Below are positions 15,028 to 23,206 of a DNA stretch of 33,859 nt, in pieces (the first letter of the stretch is position 1; the number at the start of each line of letters is the position of its first letter). The position numbers were made by a program, and so were the translations under genes. Source of the DNA: Myxococcales bacterium (GTDB lineage: Bacteria > Myxococcota > Myxococcia > Myxococcales > JAKAPL01); the NCBI GenBank assembly GCA_021783235.1, contig JAJXUD010000019.1:1-33859 (forward strand). The letters run 5' to 3'. The notes under the pieces are model-generated. The model had not been told where the DNA came from. It saw only the letters and a list, made by a program, of their open reading frames with translations, and did not search any database.

Positions 15028-15949
15028 GGCCTTCGAGGACTCCCCAGGAGGGCGGCAGAATCGACATCCGCTCGAGCTGTTTCTTCTCGCGGACCTCGAC
15101 GATCTCGGCCGCGCCCGGCTCCGAGACGAGCCGGCGGACGAGCTTCTGGTTCAGCGCATGGCCGGACTTGTACGAGACGACGTGGCCGATGACCGGCATG
15201 CCGCAGAGCGCGAGGTCGCCGATGGCGTCGAGGATCTTGTGCCGGACGAACTCGTCCGAGTAGCGCAAGCCCTCGGGGTTCAGGATGTTGAAGTCGTCCA
15301 CCACGATGGCGTTGTCGAGCGAGCCGCCCCGAGCGAGTCCCATCCCCTTGAGCGCCTCGACGTCCCGCAGGAAGCCGAACGTCCGGGCGCGGCAGATCTC
15401 CCGGTAGAAGATCCGGTCGGAGAGCTCGACCTTGAGCTCCTGATCCTTGATGAGCGGGTGGTCGAAGTCGATGGTGCAGGAGATCGTGAACTGCGAGGCG
15501 GGCTGGATGGAGGCCCGCTTGCCGCCGTCGACGACCTCGACCGGGCGACGAACGACGAGGAAGTGCTTGAACTTTCGCTGTAGCTCGATGCCCGCCGTGC
15601 GGACGAGGTAGACGAACGGCGCGGCGCTGCCGTCGAGAATCGGGACCTCGGGGCCATTGAGCTCGACCCGAACGTTGTCGACCCCGAGCCCTGCGAGCGC
15701 CGCCAGCAGGTGCTCGACCGTGCCGACGCGGACGCCATTCTTGCCGAGGGTCGTCGCGAACGCCGTGTCGACGACGTTCTCGGCGCAGGCCCGGATCTCG
15801 ACCGCGGGGGAGAGATCGGTGCGGACGAAGGTGACGCCGCTGCCAGCGGGGGCTGGCCGGAGCGTCATCTCGACGTGGGCGCCGCTGTGAAGACCGATTC
15901 CCTGGCAGCCGACCGGGGCCTTGAGCGTTCTCTGGTTGAGCTCTGTCAT
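15017..15949 (-). CDS. lpxC: UDP-3-O-acyl-N-acetylglucosamine deacetylase LpxC
   Basis: LpxC is the zinc deacetylase of the committed step of lipid A synthesis. The 310-residue product has GIGLHSGAHVEMTLRPAP at the start, TVEHLLAAL with zinc ligand H80, EVPILDGSAAPFV, RTFGFLRDVE, and RHKILDAIGDLAL with ligands H237 and D241, plus the catalytic H264 in KSGHALN. Length and spacing match the family. The ATG has GAGGGA about five bases upstream. It stands apart from the main lipid A operon, at the head of a minus-strand run with the DsbA-like gene and ispG, and has a long leader region that could serve regulation. Confidence 0.97.
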   Translation of the reverse strand: MTELNQRTLKAPVGCQGIGLHSGAHVEMTLRPAPAGSGVTFVRTDLSPAVEIRACAENVVDTAFATTLGKNGVRVGTVEHLLAALAGLGVDNVRVELNGPEVPILDGSAAPFVYLVRTAGIELQRKFKHFLVVRRPVEVVDGGKRASIQPASQFTISCTIDFDHPLIKDQELKVELSDRIFYREICRARTFGFLRDVEALKGMGLARGGSLDNAIVVDDFNILNPEGLRYSDEFVRHKILDAIGDLALCGMPVIGHVVSYKSGHALNQKLVRRLVSEPGAAEIVEVREKKQLERMSILPPSWGVLEGQAA

Positions 15950-16166
15950 CGCGTCCCTCGGTCGACCCTGGCCGACCGTCCCCTGGTTGACGGCTTCGTC
16001 GCCTCTAAATTCGCCAAGAAAAGCAGAGCAAATCGCGTGCCGGAGGCCGGTTGGAGCCCCGGCTGGTGTTCAGCTGCAACTCATCGGAACCGCTCGCCTT
16101 TTTTGCCATGAAAGACTCGCTCTGCAGACGAGTCCCTCGGCGTTCTTCGCGGCGGACGACGTTTCC

Positions 16167-16180
16167 TGACATTTCTGTCA
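16167..16180. promoter_or_regulatory. Candidate operator TGACA-N4-TGTCA
   Basis: A perfect 5-base dyad with a 4-base spacer, in the size range bound by dimeric helix-turn-helix regulators. It lies 218 bases upstream of lpxC and 143 bases upstream of the rhomboid gene. Which gene it serves, and whether it is bound, is unknown. Confidence 0.3.
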
Positions 16181-16287
16181 TGTTTTCTCAGGGGGCCAGC
16201 CAGGCGCGCGAAACGATTCCAGTTGACGCAGGACGTTAACAGCAAGCGCTCGCCCTCCGCAAGAAAAAAGCCTCGCAGATCCCGCCA

Positions 16288-16316
16288 TTGACGGCCCCGG
16301 GCCCCCCCGGCAGAGT
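16288..16316 (+). promoter_or_regulatory. Possible promoter of the rhomboid gene
   Basis: TTGACG (16288-16293), a 17-base spacer and CAGAGT (16311-16316) place a predicted transcription start at or next to the GTG at 16323. That would make the mRNA leaderless, consistent with the lack of a ribosome site. The -10 match is weak (3 of 6). Confidence 0.3.
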
Positions 16317-16322
16317 GCCCGG

Positions 16323-16997
16323 GTGATCCCGCTCAAGAACGACGTGCAGCGCGATCGCCCGCCGCTCGTCACCATCGCGCTCATCGCGGCGAACGTCATG
16401 GTCTTCGCCTGGCAGCTGGGGGTGGGGCCGTCGAGCGTCGACGTGTTCGGGGCGGTGCCGCGGGCGATCGCCTTCAGCCGGACCGCCCGCGCCCTCTCGC
16501 CGCTCCCCTGGCCGCCGCTCACGCTCCTCACGTCGATGTTCCTGCACGGCGGCTTCCTGCACCTCGGCGGGAACATGCTCTTCCTCTGGATCTTCGGGGG
16601 GAACGTCGAGGACCGGCTGGGCCACGTGGGCTACCTCGTCTTCTACCTGCTCTGCGGTCTCTGCGCGGGCGTGACGCAGGTCGCGGCCGACCCGGCGAGC
16701 CGACTCCCGATGATCGGCGCCTCGGGGGCGATCGCGGGGGTCCTCGGCGCCTACTTTCTCCTCTTCCCGACGTCGCGGGTGCTCACGCTCGTCCTCGTCT
16801 TCTTCTTCGTCCGGCTGGTCTACCTGCCCGCGGTTCTCTTTCTCGGGATCTGGCTCCTCGTGCAGCTCCTCTCGCTGCCGGCGGGAATGCAGCAGGGCGT
16901 CGCCTTCGCGGCGCACGTCGGCGGCTTCGTCGCGGGGCTGCTCTTCGTCTGGATCTTCGGCGGCACTCGCCCGCGGCCCCGGCGCTTCGCCTATTGA
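16323..16997 (+). CDS. Rhomboid-family intramembrane serine protease
   Basis: A 224-residue polytopic membrane protein with the rhomboid core. HGGFLHLGGNMLFLWIFG marks the second helix, GASGAIAGVLGAY carries the nucleophile S134, and AHVGGFVAG carries the histidine H198 of the Ser-His dyad. The helices are about 14-32, 83-91, 103-120, 129-148, 153-182 and 194-212. These proteases cut transmembrane substrates within the bilayer; the substrate is unknown. The start is GTG at 16323 with no ribosome site, and the start region can pair with an upstream GC arm (16296-16302 with 16317-16323). It converges with ruvB with 41 bases between. Confidence 0.93.
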   Translation: MIPLKNDVQRDRPPLVTIALIAANVMVFAWQLGVGPSSVDVFGAVPRAIAFSRTARALSPLPWPPLTLLTSMFLHGGFLHLGGNMLFLWIFGGNVEDRLGHVGYLVFYLLCGLCAGVTQVAADPASRLPMIGASGAIAGVLGAYFLLFPTSRVLTLVLVFFFVRLVYLPAVLFLGIWLLVQLLSLPAGMQQGVAFAAHVGGFVAGLLFVWIFGGTRPRPRRFAY

Positions 16998-17038
16998 CCG
17001 CGAGCGGGCGGCCCAGGGCAGCGGGCCGGGAGTGGCTT

Positions 17039-18091
17039 CTACAGGAGCGAGCCCTGGGAGCGCTCTCCTCGTTGGACGCCCAGGTGGGCGTGGGCGCGCG
17101 AGGTGGCGATGCGCCCCTTGGGCGTCCGCTGGAGCAATCCCTGTTGGAGCAAAAACGGTTCGTAGACGTCCTCGATGGTCTCTTTCTCCTCGCCGACCGA
17201 GGCCGCGAGGGTGTCGACGCCAACCGGACCGCCGTCGAACTTCTCGATGATGGTCGAGAGGAGCCGCCGGTCCATCGCGTCGCACCCGAGCTCGTCGACC
17301 TCGAGCCGGTCGAGCGCCGCCGCCGCCGCCGCCCGCGTGATGGATCCCTCGCCCGACACCTCGGCGAAATCGCGGACCCGGCGCAGGAGCCGGTTCGCGA
17401 TGCGCGGCGTCCCGCGGGCGCGCCGGCCGATCTCGCGGGCCCCCTCCTCGTCGATGCGAATGCCGAGCAGCCGCGCCGATCGAACGACGATGGCCGAGAG
17501 CTCGGCGGCCCCGTAGAAGTCGAGTCGCTCCACGATCTGGAACCGGTCGCGCAGAGGCGAGGTGAGGAGGCCCGAGCGCGTGGTCGCGCCCACGAGCGTG
17601 AACCGCTCGAGGGGAAGCTTGAGCGTGCGCGCCGCCGGGCCGCTCTCGAAGATGACGTCGAGCTGGAAGTCCTCCATGGCGGGGTAGAGCGTCTCCTCGA
17701 CGGGCGCAGGGAGTCGGTGGATCTCGTCGATGAAGAGGATCTGGCCCCGGCCGAGGTTCGTGAGGATGCCGGCGAGGTCGCCCTTGCGCTCGATGGCCGG
17801 TCCGCTCGTCACGTGGAGCGGCACCCCCAGCTCCTGGGCGATGAGATGCGCGAGCGAGGTCTTGCCGAGGCCGGGGGGGCCGCAGAAGAGCGCGTGATCG
17901 AGCGGCTCGCCCCGCCTCTTCGCCGCGGCGACGTAGACGCGCAGCTTGTCGATGACGGTCGGCTGCCCGACGTACTCGTCGAAGCTGCGCGGTCGGAGCG
18001 CCGCGTCGAACCGCTGCTCGTCGGGGGCGGCGGCCGGCTCGATCTCCCTGCGCGGGGGCTCCCCCTCGCCGATCGCGACGAGCCCCTTCAT
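17039..18091 (-). CDS. ruvB: Holliday junction branch migration ATPase RuvB
   Basis: A 350-residue AAA+ motor that, with RuvA, drives branch migration during recombination repair. It has [19 protein letters not shown], Walker [10 protein letters not shown], Walker [11 protein letters not shown], sensor 1 GATTRSGLL, arginine-finger region [13 protein letters not shown], sensor 2 [17 protein letters not shown], and a winged-helix C-terminus ending in a typical [13 protein letters not shown]. The ATG at 18091 overlaps the stop of the upstream unknown gene (ATGA). Neither ruvA nor ruvC is adjacent, which is unusual for this gene. Confidence 0.97.
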   Translation of the reverse strand: MKGLVAIGEGEPPRREIEPAAAPDEQRFDAALRPRSFDEYVGQPTVIDKLRVYVAAAKRRGEPLDHALFCGPPGLGKTSLAHLIAQELGVPLHVTSGPAIERKGDLAGILTNLGRGQILFIDEIHRLPAPVEETLYPAMEDFQLDVIFESGPAARTLKLPLERFTLVGATTRSGLLTSPLRDRFQIVERLDFYGAAELSAIVVRSARLLGIRIDEEGAREIGRRARGTPRIANRLLRRVRDFAEVSGEGSITRAAAAAALDRLEVDELGCDAMDRRLLSTIIEKFDGGPVGVDTLAASVGEEKETIEDVYEPFLLQQGLLQRTPKGRIATSRAHAHLGVQRGERSQGSLL

Positions 18092-18417
18092 CCGGTGAGC
18101 CGGCGCCGGACGGCGGCGTTTTGGAGCAGGATCTCGAGCTCGTCCGGGCTCAGGTAGGCGGTGCGGACGGAGCGCGCCCACCGGATCTCGAGCCGCACTC
18201 GGCCCTGGTCGCCCTCGGGACCCCGCTCCACGATCGGGGCGTCGGGAGCCGCGAGGATGTCGGCGCGCAGCGAGCGCAGGTGGCGGTAGATCCGCAGGGC
18301 GGTGCGGCCCCGCCAGTCGCTGAAGACCTCGAAGTGCCTGTTTCGGCTCAGGGTCTCCGCTCCCTCGGCGTCGCGGTCGAGCAGTCGGGCGGCCAGCCGT
18401 TTGACGAAGCCGTTCAT
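18088..18417 (-). CDS. Conserved-looking hypothetical protein upstream of ruvB
   Basis: A protein of 109 residues from the ATG at 18417; a GTG at 18483, six bases after the upstream stop, would give 131. It is soluble and charged, with [19 protein letters not shown], then [28 protein letters not shown] and [15 protein letters not shown]. No known domain or metal motif was recognised. It overlaps ruvB by four bases, so its translation is tied to the motor protein; a role beside RuvB or a purely positional link are both possible. Confidence 0.7.
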   Translation of the reverse strand: MNGFVKRLAARLLDRDAEGAETLSRNRHFEVFSDWRGRTALRIYRHLRSLRADILAAPDAPIVERGPEGDQGRVRLEIRWARSVRTAYLSPDELEILLQNAAVRRRLTG

Positions 18418-18489
18418 CGACCATCGAGGATAGCGCACTTGCCCCGCGTGGGGCAGCTCTCGCCCGGGCCCCTCGTCCGTCACGGGCCC

Positions 18490-18849
18490 TCACTTCTCGT
18501 CGGCGCGCTTTGGCTTGCAGTGGCAGCCCGCGACCATCCCGGAGCAGTGGCCGCAGTGGCACGTCCCGCCGCAGGTGCAGGGGTGGCCGGCCATGTCGGC
18601 CACGTTCATGCCGCCCGCGGGAAGGGGCGGGGCAGAGCCGGCCTGACCCGCCGGAGCCGCGGGCATGGCTGCCGCGGGCACAGCGCTGACGCCATGCGGT
18701 CCATAGTGGGCGGCGTCGGCGTTGGGGCCGAGCGCGGCCTTGGGCGCCGCGGGCGGTGCCGCGGCCTTGGGCGCCTCGCGCGCCTCGTTGCAGGCGAAGG
18801 CGCCCGCTGCAAGCGTGGCCACGAAGAAGGCTCGGGTCGAAGGTCGCAT
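18490..18849 (-). CDS. Small secreted Cys-rich protein, probable lipoprotein
   Basis: A 119-residue protein with a signal sequence ([20 protein letters not shown], a weak lipobox at Cys20), an Ala/Pro-rich linker, and a C-terminal cluster: [12 protein letters not shown] then GCHC. The cysteines follow C-x-C-x3-C-x-C-x2-C-x6-C-x-C with interspersed histidines, a pattern suited to soft-metal binding. The start ATG has AGGAG six bases upstream. The gene lies 8 bases after the XRE regulator, so they are probably co-transcribed. The family was not recognised; copper, zinc or iron-sulfur binding are all conceivable. Confidence 0.8.
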   Translation of the reverse strand: MRPSTRAFFVATLAAGAFACNEAREAPKAAAPPAAPKAALGPNADAAHYGPHGVSAVPAAAMPAAPAGQAGSAPPLPAGGMNVADMAGHPCTCGGTCHCGHCSGMVAGCHCKPKRADEK

Positions 18850-18857
18850 CGGGTCTC

Positions 18858-19265
18858 CTAGTCGTCGGCGAAGATCGCCTCGGCGACGGCGAGCAGCCGG
18901 ACGAGGTCGTTGCGGCCGAGTCGCCGCGAGCGAACGAAGTCGGCGAGCCTGCGGAACGCCGGATTGCTCTCCGTGGGCTCGGGATCCGACCGGAAGAGCT
19001 CCTGGAGCGAGACGCCGAGCGCGCCCGCGATCTCGTCGAGAGTCTCGACACTCGGGCTCCGCTCGCCTCGCTCGATCATGGAGAGGAAGGAGACGGAGAC
19101 GTGGGCCTTTCGAGCGATCTCGCCCTGCGTGATCTTCCCGCCGCGCCGGTCGATCCGCAGGCTTCGGATCCGCCGGCCGATCGCCTCGATGACCTCTCGC
19201 CGCAGCCCGGGCTCGCGAGCCCCGCCGCCGCTCGAGGCCGCCTGCTGCTTCGACTTTCTCGCCAC
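18858..19265 (-). CDS. XRE-family transcriptional regulator
   Basis: A 135-residue regulator with a Cro/C1-type helix-turn-helix at about residues 30-92: IGRRIRSLR, then [20 protein letters not shown] and [21 protein letters not shown] basic Lys/Arg and Ser/Gly-rich tail precedes it, and the C-terminal 40 residues are helical ([20 protein letters not shown]). There is no cupin domain. The GTG at 19265 has GGAG nine bases upstream; a TTG at 19280 is an alternative. It leads a run with the Cys-rich protein and has a promoter plus palindrome in its leader, suggesting self-regulation. Confidence 0.88.
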   Translation of the reverse strand: MARKSKQQAASSGGGAREPGLRREVIEAIGRRIRSLRIDRRGGKITQGEIARKAHVSVSFLSMIERGERSPSVETLDEIAGALGVSLQELFRSDPEPTESNPAFRRLADFVRSRRLGRNDLVRLLAVAEAIFADD

Positions 19266-19298
19266 GTTGCAAAACTCCAACCTCCCCCTCGACCTCCT

Positions 19299-19317
19299 TG
19301 GGGTCGCCGCGACCCCA
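19299..19317. promoter_or_regulatory. Palindrome at the start of the XRE transcript, candidate operator
   Basis: TGGGGTCG (19299-19306) and CGACCCCA (19310-19317) are perfect 8-base arms with a 3-base spacer. It begins just downstream of the predicted -10 box, overlapping the expected start of transcription, a classic position for repression by the downstream regulator. It could instead be an mRNA hairpin. Confidence 0.45.
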
Positions 19318-19328
19318 GGAGTGCCGCG

Positions 19329-19357
19329 ATCCTTTCGGGTGCAGCCGTCCCTGTCAA
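19329..19357 (-). promoter_or_regulatory. Sigma-70-like promoter of the XRE/Cys-rich unit
   Basis: On the minus strand a perfect TTGACA (19357-19352) is followed after 17 bases by AAGGAT (19334-19329), which agrees with the -10 consensus at three positions. It is about 65 bases upstream of the GTG start. Confidence 0.5.
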
Positions 19358-19391
19358 CACCTCGGCGCCCGCTCTGCCTTCCCTCCGGCTC

Positions 19392-20639
19392 TCACTCGTA
19401 ACGGAGCGCGTCGACCGGGTCGAGCGAGGCCGCCCGTCGCGCCGGCAGCACCCCCGAGAGCACCCCGACCGCGGCGGAGAAGCCGAAGGCGAGCAGCACG
19501 ATCCAGAGCGAGAGTCGGGCGGGCAGGCTCGGCAGGACGAGGCCGGCGACGAGGACGACCGCGGTCCCGAGGAGAAGCCCGATGATGCCGCCGATGAGGC
19601 TCACGACCACGCTCTCGATGAGGAACTGGGCGAGGATGTCGCTGCGGCGCGCCCCCACGGCGCGCCGGACGCCGATCTCACGGGTCCGCTCGTTCACCGA
19701 GACGAGCATGATGTTCATGATGCCGATGCCGCCCACGACGAGCGAGATCGACGCGATGGCGAGCACCACGCTCGCCATGGTGTCGGCGATCCGGTTGAAG
19801 GTCCCCATCAGATCCTGCTGGGTGTGGACCGTGAAGTCCTGGTGCCCGGCATGACGCCGCTCGAGGACGTCGGTGATCTGGGCGACCGCCGTCCCGACGT
19901 CTTCGTGGCTGCGCGCCTTCGCGAGGATCTCGGTCACGAAGTCGCGGTTGAAGAGATCCTCGGTCGCGGTCACCGGCACGAAGGCGAGATCGTCGAGGTC
20001 GAAGCCGAGCATCCGACCCTTCGGCGCGGTGACGCCGACGACGAGGAAAGGCGCCCCAGAGATCTGGATGGTCTTCCCGAGCGGGTTCTCGTCGGCGAAG
20101 AGCTCGTGGACGACGGTGTGGCCGAGGATCGCGTAGCGCCGCCGGGCCGCCTCGTCGTCCGCGCTGAACGGGTGGCCGATCTCGACCCGCATGCCGCGCA
20201 CCTCCCAGAAGCGCTCGCCGACGCCGGCGACCATGACGTCCCGGGAGCGGTTCAGGTACGAGACCGTACCGCCGCCGACGAGATCGGCGGAGAAGCCCAC
20301 GACCGACGGGACGCGCTGCGCGAGCACCTTCGAATCGGCGATGGTCAGAGGCCGCTGCACGTTCTCGAGCGGCGGCCCGAACCCCGACGTCTCGGTGTGG
20401 CCGGGCTGAACGACGATGAGGTCCGCGCCGAGCCCCGCGAACTGCTCGCCGAGGAAGCTGCGGACGCCGTCGCCGAGGCTCACGAGGACCACCACCGAGG
20501 CGACGCCGATGACCACCCCGAGCGTGGTGAGCAGGCTCCGCGCGCCGTTCGCCGCGGTGGCCTCGAGCGCGACGCGCACGAGCTCGAGGAGCGGAATCGA
20601 GCGGCCGGCGGGGCGCCGCTCGAGCGCCGGCGCGCTCAC
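19392..20639 (-). CDS. MacB-type ABC transporter permease (FtsX-like)
   Basis: A 415-residue permease with the MacB layout. An N-terminal helix follows [21 protein letters not shown] large periplasmic domain (about 60-285) contains the MacB_PCD-type [14 protein letters not shown] and [11 protein letters not shown]. Three C-terminal helices follow, with the conserved [19 protein letters not shown] and [14 protein letters not shown]. The protein ends [17 protein letters not shown], the usual FtsX-domain ending. The GTG at 20639 overlaps the ATPase stop by four bases. It would couple ATP hydrolysis to substrate extrusion through the adaptor; no TolC-like outer-membrane gene is in the window. Confidence 0.93.
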   Translation of the reverse strand: MSAPALERRPAGRSIPLLELVRVALEATAANGARSLLTTLGVVIGVASVVVLVSLGDGVRSFLGEQFAGLGADLIVVQPGHTETSGFGPPLENVQRPLTIADSKVLAQRVPSVVGFSADLVGGGTVSYLNRSRDVMVAGVGERFWEVRGMRVEIGHPFSADDEAARRRYAILGHTVVHELFADENPLGKTIQISGAPFLVVGVTAPKGRMLGFDLDDLAFVPVTATEDLFNRDFVTEILAKARSHEDVGTAVAQITDVLERRHAGHQDFTVHTQQDLMGTFNRIADTMASVVLAIASISLVVGGIGIMNIMLVSVNERTREIGVRRAVGARRSDILAQFLIESVVVSLIGGIIGLLLGTAVVLVAGLVLPSLPARLSLWIVLLAFGFSAAVGVLSGVLPARRAASLDPVDALRYE

Positions 20640-21343
20640 GGGGAGGCCTCGGGCTGCCGAACGTCGGCCCGAACGCTGCCGTCGACGAGCTCGATCCGAC
20701 GGCGAGCGTGCTGCGCGATCTTGGGGTCGTGCGTCACGAGCACGATGGTCGCGCCCTCTCGATGGAGCTCGTCGAAGAGCCCGAGCACCTCGCGCCCGGT
20801 CGCCTGGTCGAGGTTTCCGGTCGGCTCGTCGGCGAGAATCAGCGCCGGGCGGGTCACGAGCGCCCGGGCGACCGCCACCCGCTGCCGCTGCCCCCCCGAC
20901 AGCTGATCGGGACGGTGGTCGACTCGATGCTCGAGGCCGACGCGCCGGAGCGCCTCTCCGGCGCGTCGCCGCCGCTCGGCGCGCGAAAGGCCCGCGTAGA
21001 CGAGCGGGAGGGCGACGTTCTCGAGCGCCGTCTGGCGCGCCATCAGGTTGAACGTCTGGAAGACGAAGCCGATCTTTCGGTTGCGGACGTCGGCGAGCTC
21101 GGCGTCGTCGAGCCGCTCCACCGCGGCGCCGTCGAGCAGGTAGCGTCCCTCGGTCGGTCGGTCGAGGCAGCCGAGCAGGTTCATGAGGGTTGATTTGCCC
21201 GAGCCGGACGGGCCGATGAGGGCCAGGTACTCGCCGGACTCGACCGAGAGGTCCACGTTGCGGAGCGCCCAGACGTCGCCCTCGCCCATCCGGAAGCGAC
21301 GGGACAGGGCTCGGCACTCGATGACGGTCGCCACCGCGCTCAC
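20636..21343 (-). CDS. MacB/LolD-type ABC transporter ATPase
   Basis: A 235-residue ABC ATPase with Walker [10 protein letters not shown] (44-52), Q-loop [18 protein letters not shown], signature [15 protein letters not shown], Walker [13 protein letters not shown] and H-loop VTHDP. The FQTFNL and EPTGNLD forms place it in the MacB/LolD/FtsE subfamily that works with FtsX-like permeases. The GTG start overlaps the stop of the adaptor gene, and its own stop overlaps the permease start. Confidence 0.95.
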   Translation of the reverse strand: MSAVATVIECRALSRRFRMGEGDVWALRNVDLSVESGEYLALIGPSGSGKSTLMNLLGCLDRPTEGRYLLDGAAVERLDDAELADVRNRKIGFVFQTFNLMARQTALENVALPLVYAGLSRAERRRRAGEALRRVGLEHRVDHRPDQLSGGQRQRVAVARALVTRPALILADEPTGNLDQATGREVLGLFDELHREGATIVLVTHDPKIAQHARRRIELVDGSVRADVRQPEASP

Positions 21344-22473
21344 CGGCCGGCGTCCGGGCCGAGGTCGGCCACGCGGGCGCCGTCGCGCAGCCCCTCGACG
21401 TCGAGCGTCGTGATCACCCGGTCGCCCTCCGCGAGCCCCGCGGTGATCTCGGTCCGCTCCCAGTTCGAGATCCCCGTCTCGACCGGCACCTCGCGGGCGA
21501 CGCCAGCCCTCGCCAGCCAGAGGTTCCGGCGCGCGCCCCGGCCCACGACGGCCTGCGAGGGGACCCAGAGGACGCCGCTCTTGCGGGCGACGATGACCTC
21601 GACCGTCGTGCTCATGCCGATGCGCAGCCGAGGGTCGGGGTCGACCGCGATCCAGATGGGCAGCGAGCGGGTGGTCCCGAGCCGTGGGTCGGGGGCCACG
21701 GCCGGCGCCACGAGCGAGACCCTCCCGCCGAAGCGGACGCCTGGGTAGGCGTCGAGGGTCAGCTCCGCGGGCTCTCCGAGCTGGATGCGGGCCGCGTCGG
21801 CCTCGTCGATGGTGGTCTCGACGCGCGCCGCCTCGGGGTCGAGGAGGTCGAAGACCGGCGCGCCCGGCGCGAGGTCGGCGCCGACCTCGGGGTAGAGCTG
21901 CTGGAGCGCTCCCGCGAACGGCGCGGTCACGGTCGCCTTCTTTCGGGCGAGCCGCGCGAGCTCGAGCGCCGCTTGCGCGGCGGCGATCTGGGCCTTCGCC
22001 GACGCGAGGGCCGCCAGCGCCGCGAGCTCCTGCGAACGGGCCCGGTCGGCCTGCTCCTGCGTCGCCGCGCCCTGCTTCGCGAGCCGCAGCAGCCGCTGGG
22101 CGGTCGGCTCGGCGGCGGCCTGCTGGGCCTCCGCCTGCGCGAGCGCGGCGCGCGCCGCCTCGAGCTGGGCGCGCGCCTCGTCGATCCGAGCGTCGAGCTC
22201 GGCCGCGTCGAGCTCGACGACGGTCTGCCCCTGCGCGACCCGGTCGCCTCGGCGGCAGAGCACCTTCGCGACGCGACCGGAGATCTCGCTCCTCACCGCG
22301 GTCTCCCGCCGCGGCTTCACCTCGCCCGCGACGGCCGAGGTGACGACGTCCTCGACCTCTCCGCGCGCCACCGGGACCGTCCGGACGGCGATTGGCGCCT
22401 TCGGCCAGAAGACCGCGGCCCCCGCGAGGGCCACGAGGAGGATCGGCCAGAGGAGCCAGCGGAGGGCGCGCAT
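21340..22473 (-). CDS. HlyD/MacA-type periplasmic adaptor protein
   Basis: A 377-residue membrane fusion protein with an N-terminal signal anchor (LRWLLWPILLVALAGAAVF). A lipoyl half follows (SEISGRVAKVLCRRGDRVAQ), then an Ala/Gln-rich coiled-coil hairpin at about residues 95-180 and a second lipoyl half (KATVTAPFAGALQQLYPEVG). The beta-barrel region has ELTLDAYPGVRFGGRVSLV, and a membrane-proximal domain ends EGDRVITTLDVEGLRDGARV. It would link the ABC pump to an outer-membrane channel. The ATG at 22473 has a GGGGGGA stretch about four bases upstream. It precedes the ATPase gene with a four-base overlap. Confidence 0.93.
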   Translation of the reverse strand: MRALRWLLWPILLVALAGAAVFWPKAPIAVRTVPVARGEVEDVVTSAVAGEVKPRRETAVRSEISGRVAKVLCRRGDRVAQGQTVVELDAAELDARIDEARAQLEAARAALAQAEAQQAAAEPTAQRLLRLAKQGAATQEQADRARSQELAALAALASAKAQIAAAQAALELARLARKKATVTAPFAGALQQLYPEVGADLAPGAPVFDLLDPEAARVETTIDEADAARIQLGEPAELTLDAYPGVRFGGRVSLVAPAVAPDPRLGTTRSLPIWIAVDPDPRLRIGMSTTVEVIVARKSGVLWVPSQAVVGRGARRNLWLARAGVAREVPVETGISNWERTEITAGLAEGDRVITTLDVEGLRDGARVADLGPDAGR

Positions 22474-22513
22474 CGTGTCCCCCCAGGTAACAGCGGGGGC
22501 GGGGCCGGGCAAA

Positions 22514-23152
22514 TCAAAAGGAGATCTGCGCGAGGAGCCAGTCGGTCGCCTCGCCCACCCGCGCCTCGTAGCCGTCGAGATCCTCCGTGAAGAGGTGGCT
22601 CGCGCCGGAGACGACCCAGAGCCGCGCGGGCGGCGGCAGCTCCCGGACGAACGCCTCGACGTCGGGGAGGCTCGCGTACTCGTCCCGATCCGCGACGACC
22701 ACCGCCTTGGGCTCGGCCGCTCGGCGCAGCTCCTCGAACCCGTAGAGGCCGACCGGCGGGGCGAGGACCAGGAGGCCGTCCGCCTCGCCGGCCCCCACGG
22801 CGGAGGCGACCCAGGAGCCGAACGAGAAGCCGCCGACGAACAGCGGCCCCCCCGGCACGCGTTCGCGCAGCTCGGCCAGCGCCGCCCGTGCGTCGTCCCG
22901 CTCGCCGACCCCCTCGGCATGTCGCCCCTCGCTTCGGCCGACGCCTCGAAAGTTGAAGCGGAGGACGGCCGCGCCGCGGGCCCGCAGCGCCCGCATCGCC
23001 CGGAAGACCGCGTGGGTGTGCATCGTCCCGCCGCCCAGCGGGTGGGGGTGGCAGAGGAGCGCGGCGGCGCGCGGCGGGCCATCCGGGAGATCGAGCTGCG
23101 CCTCGAGCCGGCCGGTCGGGCCGGCGATCTCGAGCGGCGCGATCGAAGGCAC
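22514..23152 (-). CDS. Alpha/beta hydrolase (COG2945-like)
   Basis: A 212-residue alpha/beta hydrolase. It shows LLCHPHPLGGGTMHTHAVF near the oxyanion site, VLRFNFRGVGRSEG, the nucleophile elbow GGFSFGSW (S110), an acidic DRDEY (about 155-159) and the histidine in VSGASHLF (H186). The short form without a cap domain matches a widespread family of predicted esterases with unknown substrates. Start is a GTG at 23152. It lies 40 bases upstream of the adaptor gene in the same direction, so it may be the first gene of the efflux operon. Confidence 0.88.
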   Translation of the reverse strand: MPSIAPLEIAGPTGRLEAQLDLPDGPPRAAALLCHPHPLGGGTMHTHAVFRAMRALRARGAAVLRFNFRGVGRSEGRHAEGVGERDDARAALAELRERVPGGPLFVGGFSFGSWVASAVGAGEADGLLVLAPPVGLYGFEELRRAAEPKAVVVADRDEYASLPDVEAFVRELPPPARLWVVSGASHLFTEDLDGYEARVGEATDWLLAQISF

Positions 23153-23169
23153 GGCCGAGACGTTACCAC

Positions 23170-23198
23170 TCGACGGCGCGGGCGGCCGCCCCTATCCT
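23170..23198 (+). promoter_or_regulatory. Possible promoter of the 372-residue unknown gene
   Basis: TCGACG (23170-23175), a 17-base spacer and TATCCT (23193-23198) would start transcription about one or two bases before the GTG at 23207, implying a leaderless message. The gene lacks a ribosome site, which agrees. Confidence 0.35.
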
Positions 23199-23206
23199 CA
23201 CGGGGC

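Larger units (their letters stand above)
15950..16322. other. Intergenic region between lpxC and the rhomboid gene, rich in dyads
   Basis: This is the only stretch over 300 bases without a firm gene, and it is less GC-rich than its surroundings. It holds three inverted repeats: GACTCG/CGAGTC around a CTGCAG core (16114-16134), TGACA-N4-TGTCA (16167-16180), and GTTGACG-N5-CGTTAAC with one mismatch (16222-16240). A 34-codon minus-strand reading frame starting MAKKASGSDELQLN (16109 to 16005) lies inside. No strong sigma-70 promoter for lpxC was found by eye. Confidence 0.6.

Noticed and set aside
15017-15949. Plus-strand frame covering lpxC as a separate gene
   Set aside because: The minus-strand LpxC has all zinc ligands and family length; the opposite frame encodes low-complexity Asp/Glu/Leu-rich sequence.
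16998-17038. Terminator between the rhomboid gene and ruvB
   Set aside because: The 41-base gap is GC-rich but no clean stem-loop with a defined loop could be drawn by eye.
18756-20906. A 716-codon plus-strand frame across the XRE regulator and MacB permease
   Set aside because: The minus strand holds a clear helix-turn-helix protein and a MacB permease with translational coupling; the plus-strand product is Asp/Glu/Arg-rich with no motif.
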